A stretch of 64,000 nucleotides of DNA from Sunxiuqinia rutila (GCF_050589705.1 NZ_JBNGOT010000002.1:1-64000), one strand, 5' to 3'. Positions 51,124 to 61,256 are shown, counted from the first letter of the stretch. Made by a program: numbers and translations. Notes: generated by a model not told the origin, from the letters alone.

Positions 51124-52197
51124 ATGAACACACCACTACGCAAAATAATACATGTTGATATGGATGCCTTTTTTGCATCGGTTGAGCAGCGCGATGATCC
51201 GAACCTGCGTGGTAAGCCGGTGGCTGTTGGCGGTGATCATACGCGTGGGGTAGTGGCTGCAGCCAGTTACGAGGCGCGTCGCTATGGTGTCCGGTCGGCC
51301 ATGCCCTCGGTCGTGGCCAAGCGCAAATGTCCCGATTTAATTTTTGTGCGGGGCAACTTTGAAAAGTACAAGGCCGTGAGCCAGCAAATCCGCGAGATTT
51401 TTTTTGAGTACACCGACCTGGTGGAGCCGCTTTCGCTGGACGAGGCCTTTCTGGATGTGACTTTTGCCCGTAAAGGGAAGCCTTCGGCCACGCTGATTGC
51501 CCGCGAGATCAAGCAACGGATCAAGGAGGCCACGGGGCTAACGGCTTCGGCAGGTGTTTCGTACTGCAAGTTTCTGGCTAAAATTGCTTCGGATGAGAAA
51601 AAGCCCGATGGCCTGTTTGTGATAACCCCGGAGGAGGCTCAGGCTTTTATTGAGCGGCTGGAGGTGCGCAAATTTTTTGGAATCGGGAAAGTTACGGCCG
51701 AGAAACTCAACAAGCAAGGTATTTACTTTGGAGCTGATTTGAAGCAAATGGGCTTGCAGGAACTGATTCGTCAGTTTGGGAAGTCGGGTCAATATTACTA
51801 CAACATTGTGCGGGGAGTGGATGATCGGCCCGTGGTGCCTTCGCGCGAGCGCAAGTCGCTGGGGGCGGAGCATACCTTTGGAACGGATTATTATTTACTG
51901 GCTGACCTCAAGGAGCAGATGCAGAAAATAGAGGAAGAACTTTGGCAGCGCTTACAGCGGGCGCAAAAGTTTGGGCGTACCCTGACCCTAAAAGTAAAGT
52001 TTGCCGATTTTGAGCAGATTACCCGTAGCAAAACCTTGTTGCATAAAATTGAATCGGCACAGGTATTGCACCAAACGGCGCTGCAGCTGCTTCAGGCCGA
52101 GGAACCTTATGTGAAGGGCGTGCGTCTCTTGGGGTTAACGGTCTCCAATTTTGATGATCCGCGCCTGGAAGCCGTGCAGTTAACCCTCGATTTTTGA
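51124..52197 (+). CDS. dinB: DNA polymerase IV (Y family)
   Basis: 357 residues from ATG 51124 (MNTPLRKIIHVDMDAFFASVEQ); the preceding ten open codons have no start. Catalytic carboxylates: Asp in HVDMDAFFASVE and the pair in PLSLDEAFLDVT. Also RGKPVAVGG, AASYEARRYGVRSAMP (fingers), GVSYCKFLAKIASDEKKPDG (palm), FFGIGKVTAEKL (helix-hairpin-helix) and the little-finger domain (KSLGAEHTFGTDYYLL). The C-terminal tail is short; QLTLDF at the end is a plausible clamp-binding peptide. Error-prone translesion synthesis. Convergent with the histidine kinase gene, 9 bases apart. Confidence 0.96.
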   Translation: MNTPLRKIIHVDMDAFFASVEQRDDPNLRGKPVAVGGDHTRGVVAAASYEARRYGVRSAMPSVVAKRKCPDLIFVRGNFEKYKAVSQQIREIFFEYTDLVEPLSLDEAFLDVTFARKGKPSATLIAREIKQRIKEATGLTASAGVSYCKFLAKIASDEKKPDGLFVITPEEAQAFIERLEVRKFFGIGKVTAEKLNKQGIYFGADLKQMGLQELIRQFGKSGQYYYNIVRGVDDRPVVPSRERKSLGAEHTFGTDYYLLADLKEQMQKIEEELWQRLQRAQKFGRTLTLKVKFADFEQITRSKTLLHKIESAQVLHQTALQLLQAEEPYVKGVRLLGLTVSNFDDPRLEAVQLTLDF

Positions 52198-52206
52198 ACC
52201 ACCCGG

Positions 52207-55104
52207 TTAGTTGATTTTCCGTGTTTTAGCTGCTTGGGGAAGCTCAAAATAGAAGGTGGATCCTTTGCCTTCGACAGACTCTACCCACACGTTGCCGTTC
52301 AGTAAGCCGGCAATTTCCTTGCAAATGGCCAGCCCAAGTCCAACACCGCTGTATTTTCGGGTATTGGAGTTGTCCACCTGGCGAAACCGCTCAAAAATAA
52401 GCTCCTGCATATCCAACGGAATTCCAATTCCCTCATCTTTTACCGCAAAAGTAATGGTGCTGCCCTTTAACCGGTAACTGAACTCAATGACCCCTTCATC
52501 CGAATACTTAACAGCATTGCTCAGCAGGTTTGATAAGAGCTGGATCAGCTTGGTCTTATCGGTGTAGAGTTCAATCTTATGGTTTGTATCTGGGAGTGGG
52601 AATATAGTGCATAGCTTTTTATTTCCATTTTTCTGAAGTTCACCTTCGAGGAAAAAACGCAGGTTCTTTAGTAAATCATCGAAACAGAAGGTTTCGGCTT
52701 TTATTCTAGCTTGTTTGGACTGAAGCATGGTTAAATTCAGTATAGACTCAATGAGCGACAGCAGATGGTTACCACTGTCGAAAATAATCTTACTCATGTC
52801 CAGCAAGTCTTTTTTTGAAATACTATCGTCCATTAATTGGCTAAATCCGATGATGGCATTTAATGGTGTTCGCAGCTCGTGAGATATGATAGACAAAAAA
52901 GCTGACTTTAATTCGTTGGCTTGTTCCGCTTTTTCTTTGGCCTGAATCAGTTCGGCTTCAATGGCTTTTTGTTTGGTAATGTCGCTTGCAATACCGCGAA
53001 GCCCCGATATGGCTCCTCTATTCACTTTGGGATGCACCGAAATTCGAAGCCAGACTGTTTGATTGTTTTTGGTGTTTGGCTGAAATTCGAAGGGAGTACT
53101 ATCCGGAGAGTTTAAAAACTGATCGAACTCCTTGCGCATTCGTGAAACATCACTGGGTGAGACCACACTCATAAAATGTTTACCCAGATAAAAATCAGGA
53201 GAGTAGCCAGTAATCGCTTCAACACTTGGACTGATGTAGCTAAAGTTCCAGGCATCGTCTAATTCATAGATAATGTCATTGATACTTTCGACCAGGTTTT
53301 GATATTTTTCCTGACTTTGTTTTAATTCTTGTAAGGCTTTTGTGCGAAGGGTGATGTCCAGCAAGGAGGCTACTGACATGGTAGTTCCGGGAATCATATC
53401 AATGCTTATTACAACATGATGATGTGTACCCTGTTTGCTAATTAGCGTGCAGTCATATTGTCTGGGGGGATTTTCCCCGGGGCTTCTTCGTTCCTTATCG
53501 TATTGGATCATTCTGGGAAGATCCTGAGGAGAAACAAAATCCATCCACTGAATTTTGTTGTCCAGGTCGAACTGGGTAAATCCTGAAAGCTTTTTAAAAA
53601 TGTCGTTCATCTGCACAATCTCATGCTTCTCGTTGAGGATGCAGGTAGCAGTTCCGGTATTGTTGAAAATTGTTTTGTACCAGTTTTTCCGCTCTTTTAG
53701 TTCTTTTTCATTTTGTTTACTTTTGGTTACGTCACGTGCAATGCCGAGCACGCCAACGAGTTCTCCATTGGAATCGAACATGGGGGTCTTGACTGTTTCA
53801 AGCAAAGCCTGATGTCCGTCACTGGCAAAGGTTACCCATTCTAAATTGGTATTTGATTGATTGGCTTGGATGGCTGCCAAATCATTTTTATTAAACCAAT
53901 CAGCTTGAGTTTTATTCTCAAAATCATAATCGGTTTTTCCAATAATATCTTCTTCTTTTGCGCCAATAAATTGCTCAAACTGGTAGTTGCAGTTGAGGTA
54001 GGTACCTTGAGGATCTTTCAGCCAAATCAGGTCCGGAATTGTTTCAAACACAGTCTGCAGGTGCAACTGTTCATTTTGAAGTTTTAGCTGGGCTTTCTTT
54101 CGATCGGTTATATCTACCATAAAGCCTTCGAGTGTGTCTATAACCCCGTCTTGATTGGGAATACCAATGCCTTGTTCCCAAACCCATTTCTCCTCTCCGG
54201 ATTTAGTTTTGATCCGGTACTCAAGGGTAAACCGTTCCTTGTTGAGTACTGCCTGTTCAAGTTGCTTCTGAATAGATGGCAGGTCTTCCGGGACAATAAG
54301 ATTAATAAAAGCCAGATCGCGGTTCATGAGCAGTTCGCCTGCCTGATATCCTGTTATGGAATAAACCATCTTACTTAAAAATAGCATGGTGTAGTGGGTA
54401 TCGAGACAACATTGATAAACAATACCATGCAGGTTCCCTAGCAAGGTGGATAGTCTTCGGTTGGTTTCTCTCAATTGGTTTTCTACTTGATATCGATCTG
54501 AAATATCGAATAAAGAAATATGTACATTGCTGTAGCTTTTTAAATGGTTTTCATGGCTTATCCATTTCATCAGACAATAGACAGACTCCCCATTCGATTT
54601 TATTACAGGTAGCTCAGTTATCAGTTCTTTTTCATGACGTTGGATCGTTTCAAGTGTTTCAATAATGCATTTGTAGCCAGATGGATGAAAGAGGTCGAAT
54701 AAGGTTGAAATCTTTCGGTTATTCAGTAATTTATCAGCAGCATGATTGCATCTAGTAACCTGAACCTGTTTGATTAGTGCAAAGAATTCCTTTGGATGTT
54801 GATCAAAATAGTCATGTAAATTGGTGATCCCTTGCTGATTTAACTCGACCATTCGTTTGTACACTTTTGAATAATCTTGTTCCCAAGCAGGAACCGAAAG
54901 CGAATTGATATCCTCAAAATTAGTAGGATTAAATTCGCTTTCGGTTTTATATGTGGCTACCCTTGTCTGCTTCTTCTTGTATTCGTAAAGCTTTTTTTCA
55001 AGCATGGAATTTTTGAGCTTCTGCTCTTCCAGTTGTCGCTTTAGTTGTTGTACATCTTCATTTTCTTTGGTCTGTCCTTCAAGCTCTCCGGTGAAATTAT
55101 ACAT
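52207..55104 (-). CDS. soluble multi-PAS sensor histidine kinase
   Basis: 965 residues without signal peptide or membrane helix. An N-terminal coiled coil (about 10-50, QQLKRQLEEQKLKNSMLEKKL) is followed by about five PAS/PAC modules (roughly 90-200, 215-340, 345-465, 470-590, 600-720; e.g. VPEDLPSIQKQLEQA, GVLGIARDVTKSKQNEKEL). Then HisKA, with His742 in FLSIISHELRTPLNAIIGF, and HATPase_c with N box LLSNLLSNAVKYSDEG, G1 DEGIGIPLDM and G2 GVGLGLAICKEIAG. All kinase boxes are intact. It would sense a cytosolic cue such as redox, a ligand or light and pass phosphate to a separate regulator. No partner is adjacent. Confidence 0.94.
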   Translation of the reverse strand: MYNFTGELEGQTKENEDVQQLKRQLEEQKLKNSMLEKKLYEYKKKQTRVATYKTESEFNPTNFEDINSLSVPAWEQDYSKVYKRMVELNQQGITNLHDYFDQHPKEFFALIKQVQVTRCNHAADKLLNNRKISTLFDLFHPSGYKCIIETLETIQRHEKELITELPVIKSNGESVYCLMKWISHENHLKSYSNVHISLFDISDRYQVENQLRETNRRLSTLLGNLHGIVYQCCLDTHYTMLFLSKMVYSITGYQAGELLMNRDLAFINLIVPEDLPSIQKQLEQAVLNKERFTLEYRIKTKSGEEKWVWEQGIGIPNQDGVIDTLEGFMVDITDRKKAQLKLQNEQLHLQTVFETIPDLIWLKDPQGTYLNCNYQFEQFIGAKEEDIIGKTDYDFENKTQADWFNKNDLAAIQANQSNTNLEWVTFASDGHQALLETVKTPMFDSNGELVGVLGIARDVTKSKQNEKELKERKNWYKTIFNNTGTATCILNEKHEIVQMNDIFKKLSGFTQFDLDNKIQWMDFVSPQDLPRMIQYDKERRSPGENPPRQYDCTLISKQGTHHHVVISIDMIPGTTMSVASLLDITLRTKALQELKQSQEKYQNLVESINDIIYELDDAWNFSYISPSVEAITGYSPDFYLGKHFMSVVSPSDVSRMRKEFDQFLNSPDSTPFEFQPNTKNNQTVWLRISVHPKVNRGAISGLRGIASDITKQKAIEAELIQAKEKAEQANELKSAFLSIISHELRTPLNAIIGFSQLMDDSISKKDLLDMSKIIFDSGNHLLSLIESILNLTMLQSKQARIKAETFCFDDLLKNLRFFLEGELQKNGNKKLCTIFPLPDTNHKIELYTDKTKLIQLLSNLLSNAVKYSDEGVIEFSYRLKGSTITFAVKDEGIGIPLDMQELIFERFRQVDNSNTRKYSGVGLGLAICKEIAGLLNGNVWVESVEGKGSTFYFELPQAAKTRKIN

Positions 55105-55215
55105 ACTCCTTCATTTAGTGACAACACAGTTTAAAAGTATTGAAAGGGGAGCCAAAATAGATATATTATTTCAATTTATGGTAGCTACTTTTAATCATTC
55201 TGGGACTTTTTTATT

Positions 55216-56388
55216 TTAGAGCTGAAAGGCTTGCAAACGCGCCATGGTTTGGTAATAGTTTTTTTCTATTTCCAAATAAGCATCCATGGTTTCGTAATAA
55301 AAAGCCAGTTCATTGAAATACTCAATCACGGACATTTGTCCCAGAGCAAGTGCTTTGTCCAGGAAACCAACATTGGCAGATTCTTTCAGCGTTTGCTGGT
55401 ATTCATCGCGTATGGTGGCATATTTCTTCACCTGCTGATACAACTTGGTGGTTTCGTTCAGAATGGCCGCAATTCTCGCATTGTAGCGGTTGGTTTCATA
55501 CAGTGCCTGGGCTTTGGCATGCTGCACCTTGTTTTTATCCTTCCACAGAGGGATGGCCACTCCGGCTTTCAATCCGCGATAGGTTCCGTCCGGGGCACGC
55601 TCGCCTTCATAGGATATTTCAAGGTTGGGCAGCCAGTTGTTTCTGGCCAGTTTAACATTCATATCCGCTATCTTTTGCGCTTGTTTCAGGTAGCGAAGCT
55701 CCGGTTGTTGGCCCTGAATTTCGTCCAGTATATTGCCCAGCGGCGGAAGTTCTTGGTCGTCCAGCAAAGGCAACTCCTGTGGTGTCAGTTCTTTGCCGGC
55801 CAATAGTTCCAGCTCCTTTAGCGTGCTTTCAATGGATTGCAGCAGCAACTGGTAATTGCTTTTGATCATTAAATTCTGAATGCGGGCCTTATTGACATCC
55901 AGCACCGAAGTATTTCCCTGGTCAAACCGGGCCTGATACGACTGGTAAATTCGGGTAGAATGCTCCAGGCGATTTTCATACTCTGCCTTTTGCTTCAATA
56001 AAAAGGCATAGTCGTAGAATTTGAGCTTGGCTTCCAAAAGTTTATCCTGACGGAAGACCTGATACTCCATATCGCTGAGTTCGCCGCGATTGTTTGCCAG
56101 TTTTTTGCGAATGCCGTAAACCGTCGGGAAATCAAACGACTGGCTGATTCCATAAATGGTTTTTGTGCCCATGGCATCGTTGCTTCCCGGAAACCGACCA
56201 TATTCTACGGTCGGGTTATCGGGGGTGAGCTCGGTCTGAAATCCAGCTTTTTCGGCCTCCGACAGTTTTCGTGCAGCCTGCAATTCCTGGTTATTTTCTT
56301 CCACTAACTGCAAAAAATTGTCCAGCCCGGGTTGGGCCGAAGCAGCCAGTGTAATGAAACTTAATAGTAATAGGATGAGGGTCTTCAT
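55216..56388 (-). CDS. TolC-like outer-membrane component of metal efflux (CzcC-like)
   Basis: 390 residues with a signal peptide (LLLLSFITLAASA). Outer membrane efflux protein family: two repeats of long alpha-helices (LQLVEENNQELQAARKLSEAEKAGF; LEHSTRIYQSYQARFDQGNTSVLDVNKARIQ; LKQAQKIADMNVKLARNNWLPNLEISYEG). It would form the outer-membrane duct of the tripartite pump with the adjacent RND and adaptor proteins. Its start overlaps the RND gene end by 4 bases (translational coupling). Gene order adaptor-RND-OMF is on the minus strand. Confidence 0.92.
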   Translation of the reverse strand: MKTLILLLLSFITLAASAQPGLDNFLQLVEENNQELQAARKLSEAEKAGFQTELTPDNPTVEYGRFPGSNDAMGTKTIYGISQSFDFPTVYGIRKKLANNRGELSDMEYQVFRQDKLLEAKLKFYDYAFLLKQKAEYENRLEHSTRIYQSYQARFDQGNTSVLDVNKARIQNLMIKSNYQLLLQSIESTLKELELLAGKELTPQELPLLDDQELPPLGNILDEIQGQQPELRYLKQAQKIADMNVKLARNNWLPNLEISYEGERAPDGTYRGLKAGVAIPLWKDKNKVQHAKAQALYETNRYNARIAAILNETTKLYQQVKKYATIRDEYQQTLKESANVGFLDKALALGQMSVIEYFNELAFYYETMDAYLEIEKNYYQTMARLQAFQL

Positions 56389-59300
56389 GATTCTGATTTT
56401 ACGTCCTGTTTTTTCTGAAATAAGTAATAAATAATGGGCACGATGTAGCTATTCAACAAGGTTGAACTTAACAAGCCACCCAGAATAACAATGGCCATAG
56501 GGCTTTGAATCTCATTGCCCGGTTTATCTCCGGCAAGGGCCAGTGGAATTAATGCCAGGGCTGCAGTTAAAGCCGTCATCAAAATCGGATTGAGCCGGTC
56601 GGCCGATCCTTCAATGATGCGCTCTTTCAGACTAACAAGCTGGCCGGAAAGCGACTGGTAGCGCGAAATCAGCAAGATGCCGTTTCGGGTGGCAATTCCA
56701 AACAGGGTAATAAAACCGATGATGGATGGAATGCTGATTACTCCGGAAGTAAACCAGATGGCTATCACTCCGCCAATCAAGGCCAGCGGGAGGTTAATCA
56801 GAATAATCAGAGCCAGCTGTGTATTTTTAAATTCCACATAAAGTAAGATGAAAATAATCAGCAAGGCTCCGAGCGAGGCAATGAGCAAAATACGGGATGC
56901 CGAAGCTTCACTTTCAAACTGACCACCATATTCAATGTGGTAATTTTCCGGCAGGTCGATGTTTACATCAACACGATCCTGAATGTCGTTCACTACGCTG
57001 CGTACATCACGATTGGCGACATTGACGGCAACCACAATTTTGCGCATCACATTTTCGCGGCCAATGGTGTTGGGCCCAAAAGTCGATTGAATGTCGGCTA
57101 CATACGAAAGGGGCACTTTTTGTCCATTCGGAGTGTCGATTAAACCATTCTGAATGGCCTCAATCTGGTCGCGGTATTCATCATCAAAGCGAAGGACAAG
57201 ATTGAACGCTTTTTCATTCTCAAAAACATCCGATATCTTTTTTCCGGCGTAGGCGTAGTCCACAAACTCCAAAAGCTCATTGACCGAGATGCCGTAGCGC
57301 GCCAGCATTTCCCGGCGGGGCTTTATTTGCAACTGCGGAATTTCAATCTGTTGCTCCACGCTCAAGTCTCCAATGCCTTCGATGTCTTGAATCTCATCGC
57401 GAATTTGATTGGCCAGGCGAAACAGATCATTCAGGTCCGTTCCGAAAAGCTTGATGGCAATGTTGGTTTTTGAGCCCGAAAGCATGGCGTCAATCCGGTG
57501 ACTGATGGGCTGGCCAACTTCAATGGAGATGCCATCGATGCTGTTGAGTTTTTCCCGAACTTCGTGAAGAAATTCTTCGCGCGAGCGGTCTTCCAGTTGG
57601 TAAGGAGCATCAATCTCTGAAACATTTACCCCAAATGAATGTTCGGCCATTTCGGCCCGCCCGGTACGCCGGGCAACGCTGCTAATCTCCGGAATAGTGA
57701 GCAGAAGTTTTTCGGCCTGAGTGCCTATTTTATTGCTTTCTTCCAGGTTAATGCCGGGCATGGTGGTTGTGTTAATGGTTAACGATCCTTCGTTAAACGG
57801 AGGAAGGAAGCTTCGTCCAAAACCGGTAAGCAGCAACATCGTAAGTACAAAGGCCGCGATGGAAACACCCAGTACCATTTTGCGGTAGCGCAAGGCTTTG
57901 TCCAGCGTGGAGGTATAATGGTGTCTCAAAAAACGCTCAACACGGCTGCCCCGGGCTTGTTTTTGCAAACGTTTTTCATCGGTGAGCAAATAGCTGGAGA
58001 GCACAGGAATCACCGTCAGTGCCACAAAAAGCGAGGCAAAAAGCGAAACAATGTAGGCGATTCCCAGCGGTTTAAGCATGCGTCCTTCCATGCCTGACAG
58101 GAAAAACAAAGGAACAAAAGCGACAATGATAATGAGAGTGGCATTGAGAATCGAGGCACGGATTTCAACGGAAGCCTTGTAAATTACCTTAAACACGGAG
58201 TGCTGATCTGCCTTAGGGAGCAAACTGTTTTCGCGCAAGCGTTTAAAGACGTTTTCCACATCAATGATGGCATCGTCTACCAGCGATCCGATGGCAATGG
58301 TCATTCCACCCAAAGTCATGGTATTGATGGAAATTCCCATCCATTTCATGGCCAGAATGGCAACCAGCAAGGACAGGGGAATGGCCAGTACCGAAATAAG
58401 CGTGGTCCGGAAGTTCATCAGGAAAACAAACAGAATAATGACCACAAAGATACCGCCTTCGATCAGGGCTTTCTGAACATTGTTGACCGATGTTTGAATG
58501 AACTTGGCCTGTTCGAAAATGTCGGTGTGAATGCCAACATCAGCCGGAAGCGTTTTTTGCAAGTCGCTCAATGACTCATGGATTTTCTCGGTTAGCTCCA
58601 GCGTATTGACATTGGGTTGCTTGGTGATGGTCATAATGATGGCATCTTCAGCTCGATAGGCGCCATCACCAATTTTAGGTGCTGCCCCGATTTTAACGGT
58701 CGCCACATCGCTGACTTTCACCGGCATTCCATCATTCATTTTTACGAGGTTGTTCCCAATCTCATCGGTGCTGTTGCTGCGTGCAATGCCCCGAACGAGG
58801 TATTCCTGGCCGTGCTCATTCAAAAAACCACCGGAAACATTTTCGTTGGAAAACTGGCAGGCTTCAATCAGTTCTGAAAAAGATACTTTATGGAAAGCCA
58901 TTTTTAACGGATCGGCCAGCACTTGAAACTCTTTCAGCTCGCCGCCAATAATGGCCACCTGAGCCACTCCTCCTACCGAAAGCAGGCGCGGACGAATATT
59001 CCATTCGGCCAGGGTACGTAAGTCCATGGGAGAGGTTTCGTCGGCCGTAAGGGCAATCATCATGATTTCACCCATGATGGAAGACTGGGGGGCCAGGGTG
59101 GGGGAACCCACTCCGGTTGGCATTTGGTCGGCAATGGTAGCCAACTTTTCGCTTACAATTTGACGGGCATTGTAAATGTCCATGTTCCAGTCAAATTCAA
59201 CCCAAACAATGGAGAAACCCATGGCTGAGGAACTCCTGACACGACGTATATTGGTTGCGCCGTTTACCGCCGTTTCAATCGGGAAGGTAACCAGGCGTTC

Positions 59301-59483
59301 TACTTCTTCGGGAGCCATGCCATTGGCTTCGGTTAGCACCACAACCGTTGGGGCATTCAGGTCCGGAAAGACATCGACCTCCATTTCGGTGCTCACAAAA
59401 ATTCCAGCGCCAAGAATAAGGGTGGTCATAATCAGCACGACCAACCTGTTCTTCAGCGAATAGTCTATAATTTTATTCAGCAT
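56385..59483 (-). CDS. heavy-metal RND efflux pump (CzcA/CusA family)
   Basis: 1032 residues, full length. Twelve membrane helices in two halves with large periplasmic loops. HME-RND hallmarks: LNKIIDYSLKNRLVVLIMTTLIL at the start, FPDLNAPTVVVLTEANGMAPEEVERLVTFPIE, TM4 GSLVDDAIIDVENVFKRLREN with the proton-relay carboxylates, PGINLEESNKIGTQAEKLLL, and in the second half LFGIATRNGILLISRYQ. It exports divalent or monovalent metal ions from periplasm or cytosol by proton antiport. The metal is not readable from sequence. The His-rich adaptor favours Zn, Co, Ni or Cu. Confidence 0.95.
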   Translation of the reverse strand: MLNKIIDYSLKNRLVVLIMTTLILGAGIFVSTEMEVDVFPDLNAPTVVVLTEANGMAPEEVERLVTFPIETAVNGATNIRRVRSSSAMGFSIVWVEFDWNMDIYNARQIVSEKLATIADQMPTGVGSPTLAPQSSIMGEIMMIALTADETSPMDLRTLAEWNIRPRLLSVGGVAQVAIIGGELKEFQVLADPLKMAFHKVSFSELIEACQFSNENVSGGFLNEHGQEYLVRGIARSNSTDEIGNNLVKMNDGMPVKVSDVATVKIGAAPKIGDGAYRAEDAIIMTITKQPNVNTLELTEKIHESLSDLQKTLPADVGIHTDIFEQAKFIQTSVNNVQKALIEGGIFVVIILFVFLMNFRTTLISVLAIPLSLLVAILAMKWMGISINTMTLGGMTIAIGSLVDDAIIDVENVFKRLRENSLLPKADQHSVFKVIYKASVEIRASILNATLIIIVAFVPLFFLSGMEGRMLKPLGIAYIVSLFASLFVALTVIPVLSSYLLTDEKRLQKQARGSRVERFLRHHYTSTLDKALRYRKMVLGVSIAAFVLTMLLLTGFGRSFLPPFNEGSLTINTTTMPGINLEESNKIGTQAEKLLLTIPEISSVARRTGRAEMAEHSFGVNVSEIDAPYQLEDRSREEFLHEVREKLNSIDGISIEVGQPISHRIDAMLSGSKTNIAIKLFGTDLNDLFRLANQIRDEIQDIEGIGDLSVEQQIEIPQLQIKPRREMLARYGISVNELLEFVDYAYAGKKISDVFENEKAFNLVLRFDDEYRDQIEAIQNGLIDTPNGQKVPLSYVADIQSTFGPNTIGRENVMRKIVVAVNVANRDVRSVVNDIQDRVDVNIDLPENYHIEYGGQFESEASASRILLIASLGALLIIFILLYVEFKNTQLALIILINLPLALIGGVIAIWFTSGVISIPSIIGFITLFGIATRNGILLISRYQSLSGQLVSLKERIIEGSADRLNPILMTALTAALALIPLALAGDKPGNEIQSPMAIVILGGLLSSTLLNSYIVPIIYYLFQKKQDVKSES

Positions 59484-59500
59484 AATTAATCAGTTGAATG

Positions 59501-60757
59501 TTAGTGTTGGTGACTGTGTGCCGGCAGCGCATTCGACATGGATGCCAGTTTGATCTGGTAAGGGTTTTTGGTGGCCACATGATCGCCAACTTCCAGCCCG
59601 TCTACAATGTGGTAGTTTTCGCCGTCGTTACAGTCGATGGTCAGGTAATGTTTCTGGAACTCTTCACCTTCTTCGGCAAAAACATAATACCTACCGGCTT
59701 CTTCCAGCAGAGCAGACTTGGGAATGACAATCGCATTGGGGATTGCCGCTGTCTTCAAATAGATTTCTACAAAGGAGCCGGCCAGCAAATTACCCACATT
59801 ATCAACTTCAAAATAGACGGGAGTAAACAGGGAGTTATCACCGGTTGTTTTGCCGTAGGAAATCAGTTTGCCGTTCAACGCTTCGGTTTTATGCAACTGC
59901 TGGTCGTAGACAGTAATGAAGTTGGCTGATTGAATTTGGGGCAGCATGCTGAAATAGCGCTGCGGAACATCAGCTTGAATCACCAGCCGTTTGTTTTTGG
60001 TGATTTTGACCAAGGCTTGCCCTCTGCTTACGTATTGTCCTTCGGTAACCAGGATGTCTTTTATAAAACCGCTGGTTGAGGCTGTTATGTTTTGACCAGC
60101 TGCCGTGTAGTTTTTACGTACAATGTCGTAATTATTTTGGGCTATTTCATAGGTCATTTTGATGTCAGCTAACTCTTTATCCGAAGTAATTTTGTCTTCA
60201 TTCAGCGCTTGTGCCCGTTCATAATTGGCTTTAGCTGTTTCGTAGCTGGTTTTCAATTCAATGAAGGTGGTTTCAATGTTGTCATTGATCATGCCTTTGC
60301 CCGAGATGGTAACCAGCTTTTGCCCGCTACGCACAGCCTTGCCCGGAAACAGTGCTTTGTCTCCAAAAACGACGATGCCATCGTGGGTGGCTGTCAGGGT
60401 AATTTCATCGCCTTGTGCAGCCATAATTTTACCACTGCAGTGAATCACCTCCTGAAAGTCCTGCGGCTTAATTTCAATGATTCCGTAGGCATCGTCATCT
60501 TCATGAGCATGGGCCTCTTCACTGTGGTCATGTGCATGATCTCCTTCACAGTCGCTGTGATCATGTTCCTCGGCTTCATGGTCATGTCCTTCATGCTCAT
60601 CTGCCGGGCTTTCATGGTCGTGATCATGCCCCTCATGATCTGCATGGTCATGTGCTGTTGATTCTTCCTGGTGATTGTGTCCTTCGGTGTTATGGGTGCA
60701 CGCTGACGCCCAAAGTAAATAACCCATTATTAATAAGGGGAATACTAATTTCTTCAT
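59501..60757 (-). CDS. periplasmic adaptor of metal efflux with His-rich N-terminal domain (CzcB-like)
   Basis: 418 residues, lipoprotein (LLWASAC, Cys20). Residues about 21-92 are an extreme His/Asp/Glu segment (HDHADHEGHDHDHE, HEGHDHEAEEHDHSDCEGD) that should bind several metal ions. The rest is a membrane-fusion protein: lipoyl/barrel-sandwich halves (GKIMAAQGDEITLTATHDGIVV; ITASTSGFIKDILVTEGQYVSRG), the alpha-hairpin (ELKTSYETAKANYERAQALNED) and a beta-barrel. It bridges the RND pump and the outer-membrane duct and may capture metal. First gene of the efflux operon, 17 bases before the RND gene. Confidence 0.93.
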   Translation of the reverse strand: MKKLVFPLLIMGYLLWASACTHNTEGHNHQEESTAHDHADHEGHDHDHESPADEHEGHDHEAEEHDHSDCEGDHAHDHSEEAHAHEDDDAYGIIEIKPQDFQEVIHCSGKIMAAQGDEITLTATHDGIVVFGDKALFPGKAVRSGQKLVTISGKGMINDNIETTFIELKTSYETAKANYERAQALNEDKITSDKELADIKMTYEIAQNNYDIVRKNYTAAGQNITASTSGFIKDILVTEGQYVSRGQALVKITKNKRLVIQADVPQRYFSMLPQIQSANFITVYDQQLHKTEALNGKLISYGKTTGDNSLFTPVYFEVDNVGNLLAGSFVEIYLKTAAIPNAIVIPKSALLEEAGRYYVFAEEGEEFQKHYLTIDCNDGENYHIVDGLEVGDHVATKNPYQIKLASMSNALPAHSHQH

Positions 60758-60836
60758 GATTAGGATATTAAATCGTTTTTTCAGTTACTTACTGAAAAAT
60801 GAATTGGATGTAAATAAAATTGATGTAGGGGTGGAG

Positions 60837-61256
60837 TTATCTTAACATGGGAGGACCACGGGAAGCTGCGCGGGAAAGAAAACAGTATGAATAGTGGTTC
60901 GACCACGAATCATAGTGGGTAAGCTGGTCTTGCGGAAAAAGGTAAATACGCAGGATCGAACTGACCAGGTAGCTGTAGTTCAGTACCAATTTGGAAATGG
61001 ATGTCGTTGCAACAGTAGTGAAGTTACAACCTTGGCAATCTTCATGTTGATGCTCTGCCTGGCATAAGCTTAATGCCAGCGAATGATCCACAAACAGGGC
61101 TTTATTACCCGAAGGAACCTTAGGGCTGTGGCTGCATTCCTGCTCACAACTAAGCTCCTCGGCATGATGATGGTGCGGAATGACGCTATGCCCGATGATT
61201 ACCAGCATCGCCATCCACATAAACAAGGCTCCTATATGTCTGTTTTTCTGAACCAT
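60837..61256 (-). CDS. small His/Cys-rich membrane-linked protein near metal efflux
   Basis: 139 residues. One N-terminal hydrophobic helix (IGALFMWMAMLVIIGHSVIPHHHHAEE) leads into HHHH, then CEQECSH, CQAEHQHEDCQGC, and a second weaker hydrophobic segment. It resembles small proteins (DUF6769 type, from memory) found beside CzcCBA operons in Bacteroidota. The His and Cys clusters suggest periplasmic metal binding. It lies 79 bases upstream of the adaptor on the same strand and is probably in the same operon. No regulator gene of the operon is visible. Exact function unknown. Confidence 0.75.
   Translation of the reverse strand: MVQKNRHIGALFMWMAMLVIIGHSVIPHHHHAEELSCEQECSHSPKVPSGNKALFVDHSLALSLCQAEHQHEDCQGCNFTTVATTSISKLVLNYSYLVSSILRIYLFPQDQLTHYDSWSNHYSYCFLSRAASRGPPMLR

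Noticed and set aside
55231..55806. 191-codon + strand ORF opposite the TolC-like gene
   Set aside because: Antisense shadow. The minus-strand gene has signal peptide, family motifs and operon context.
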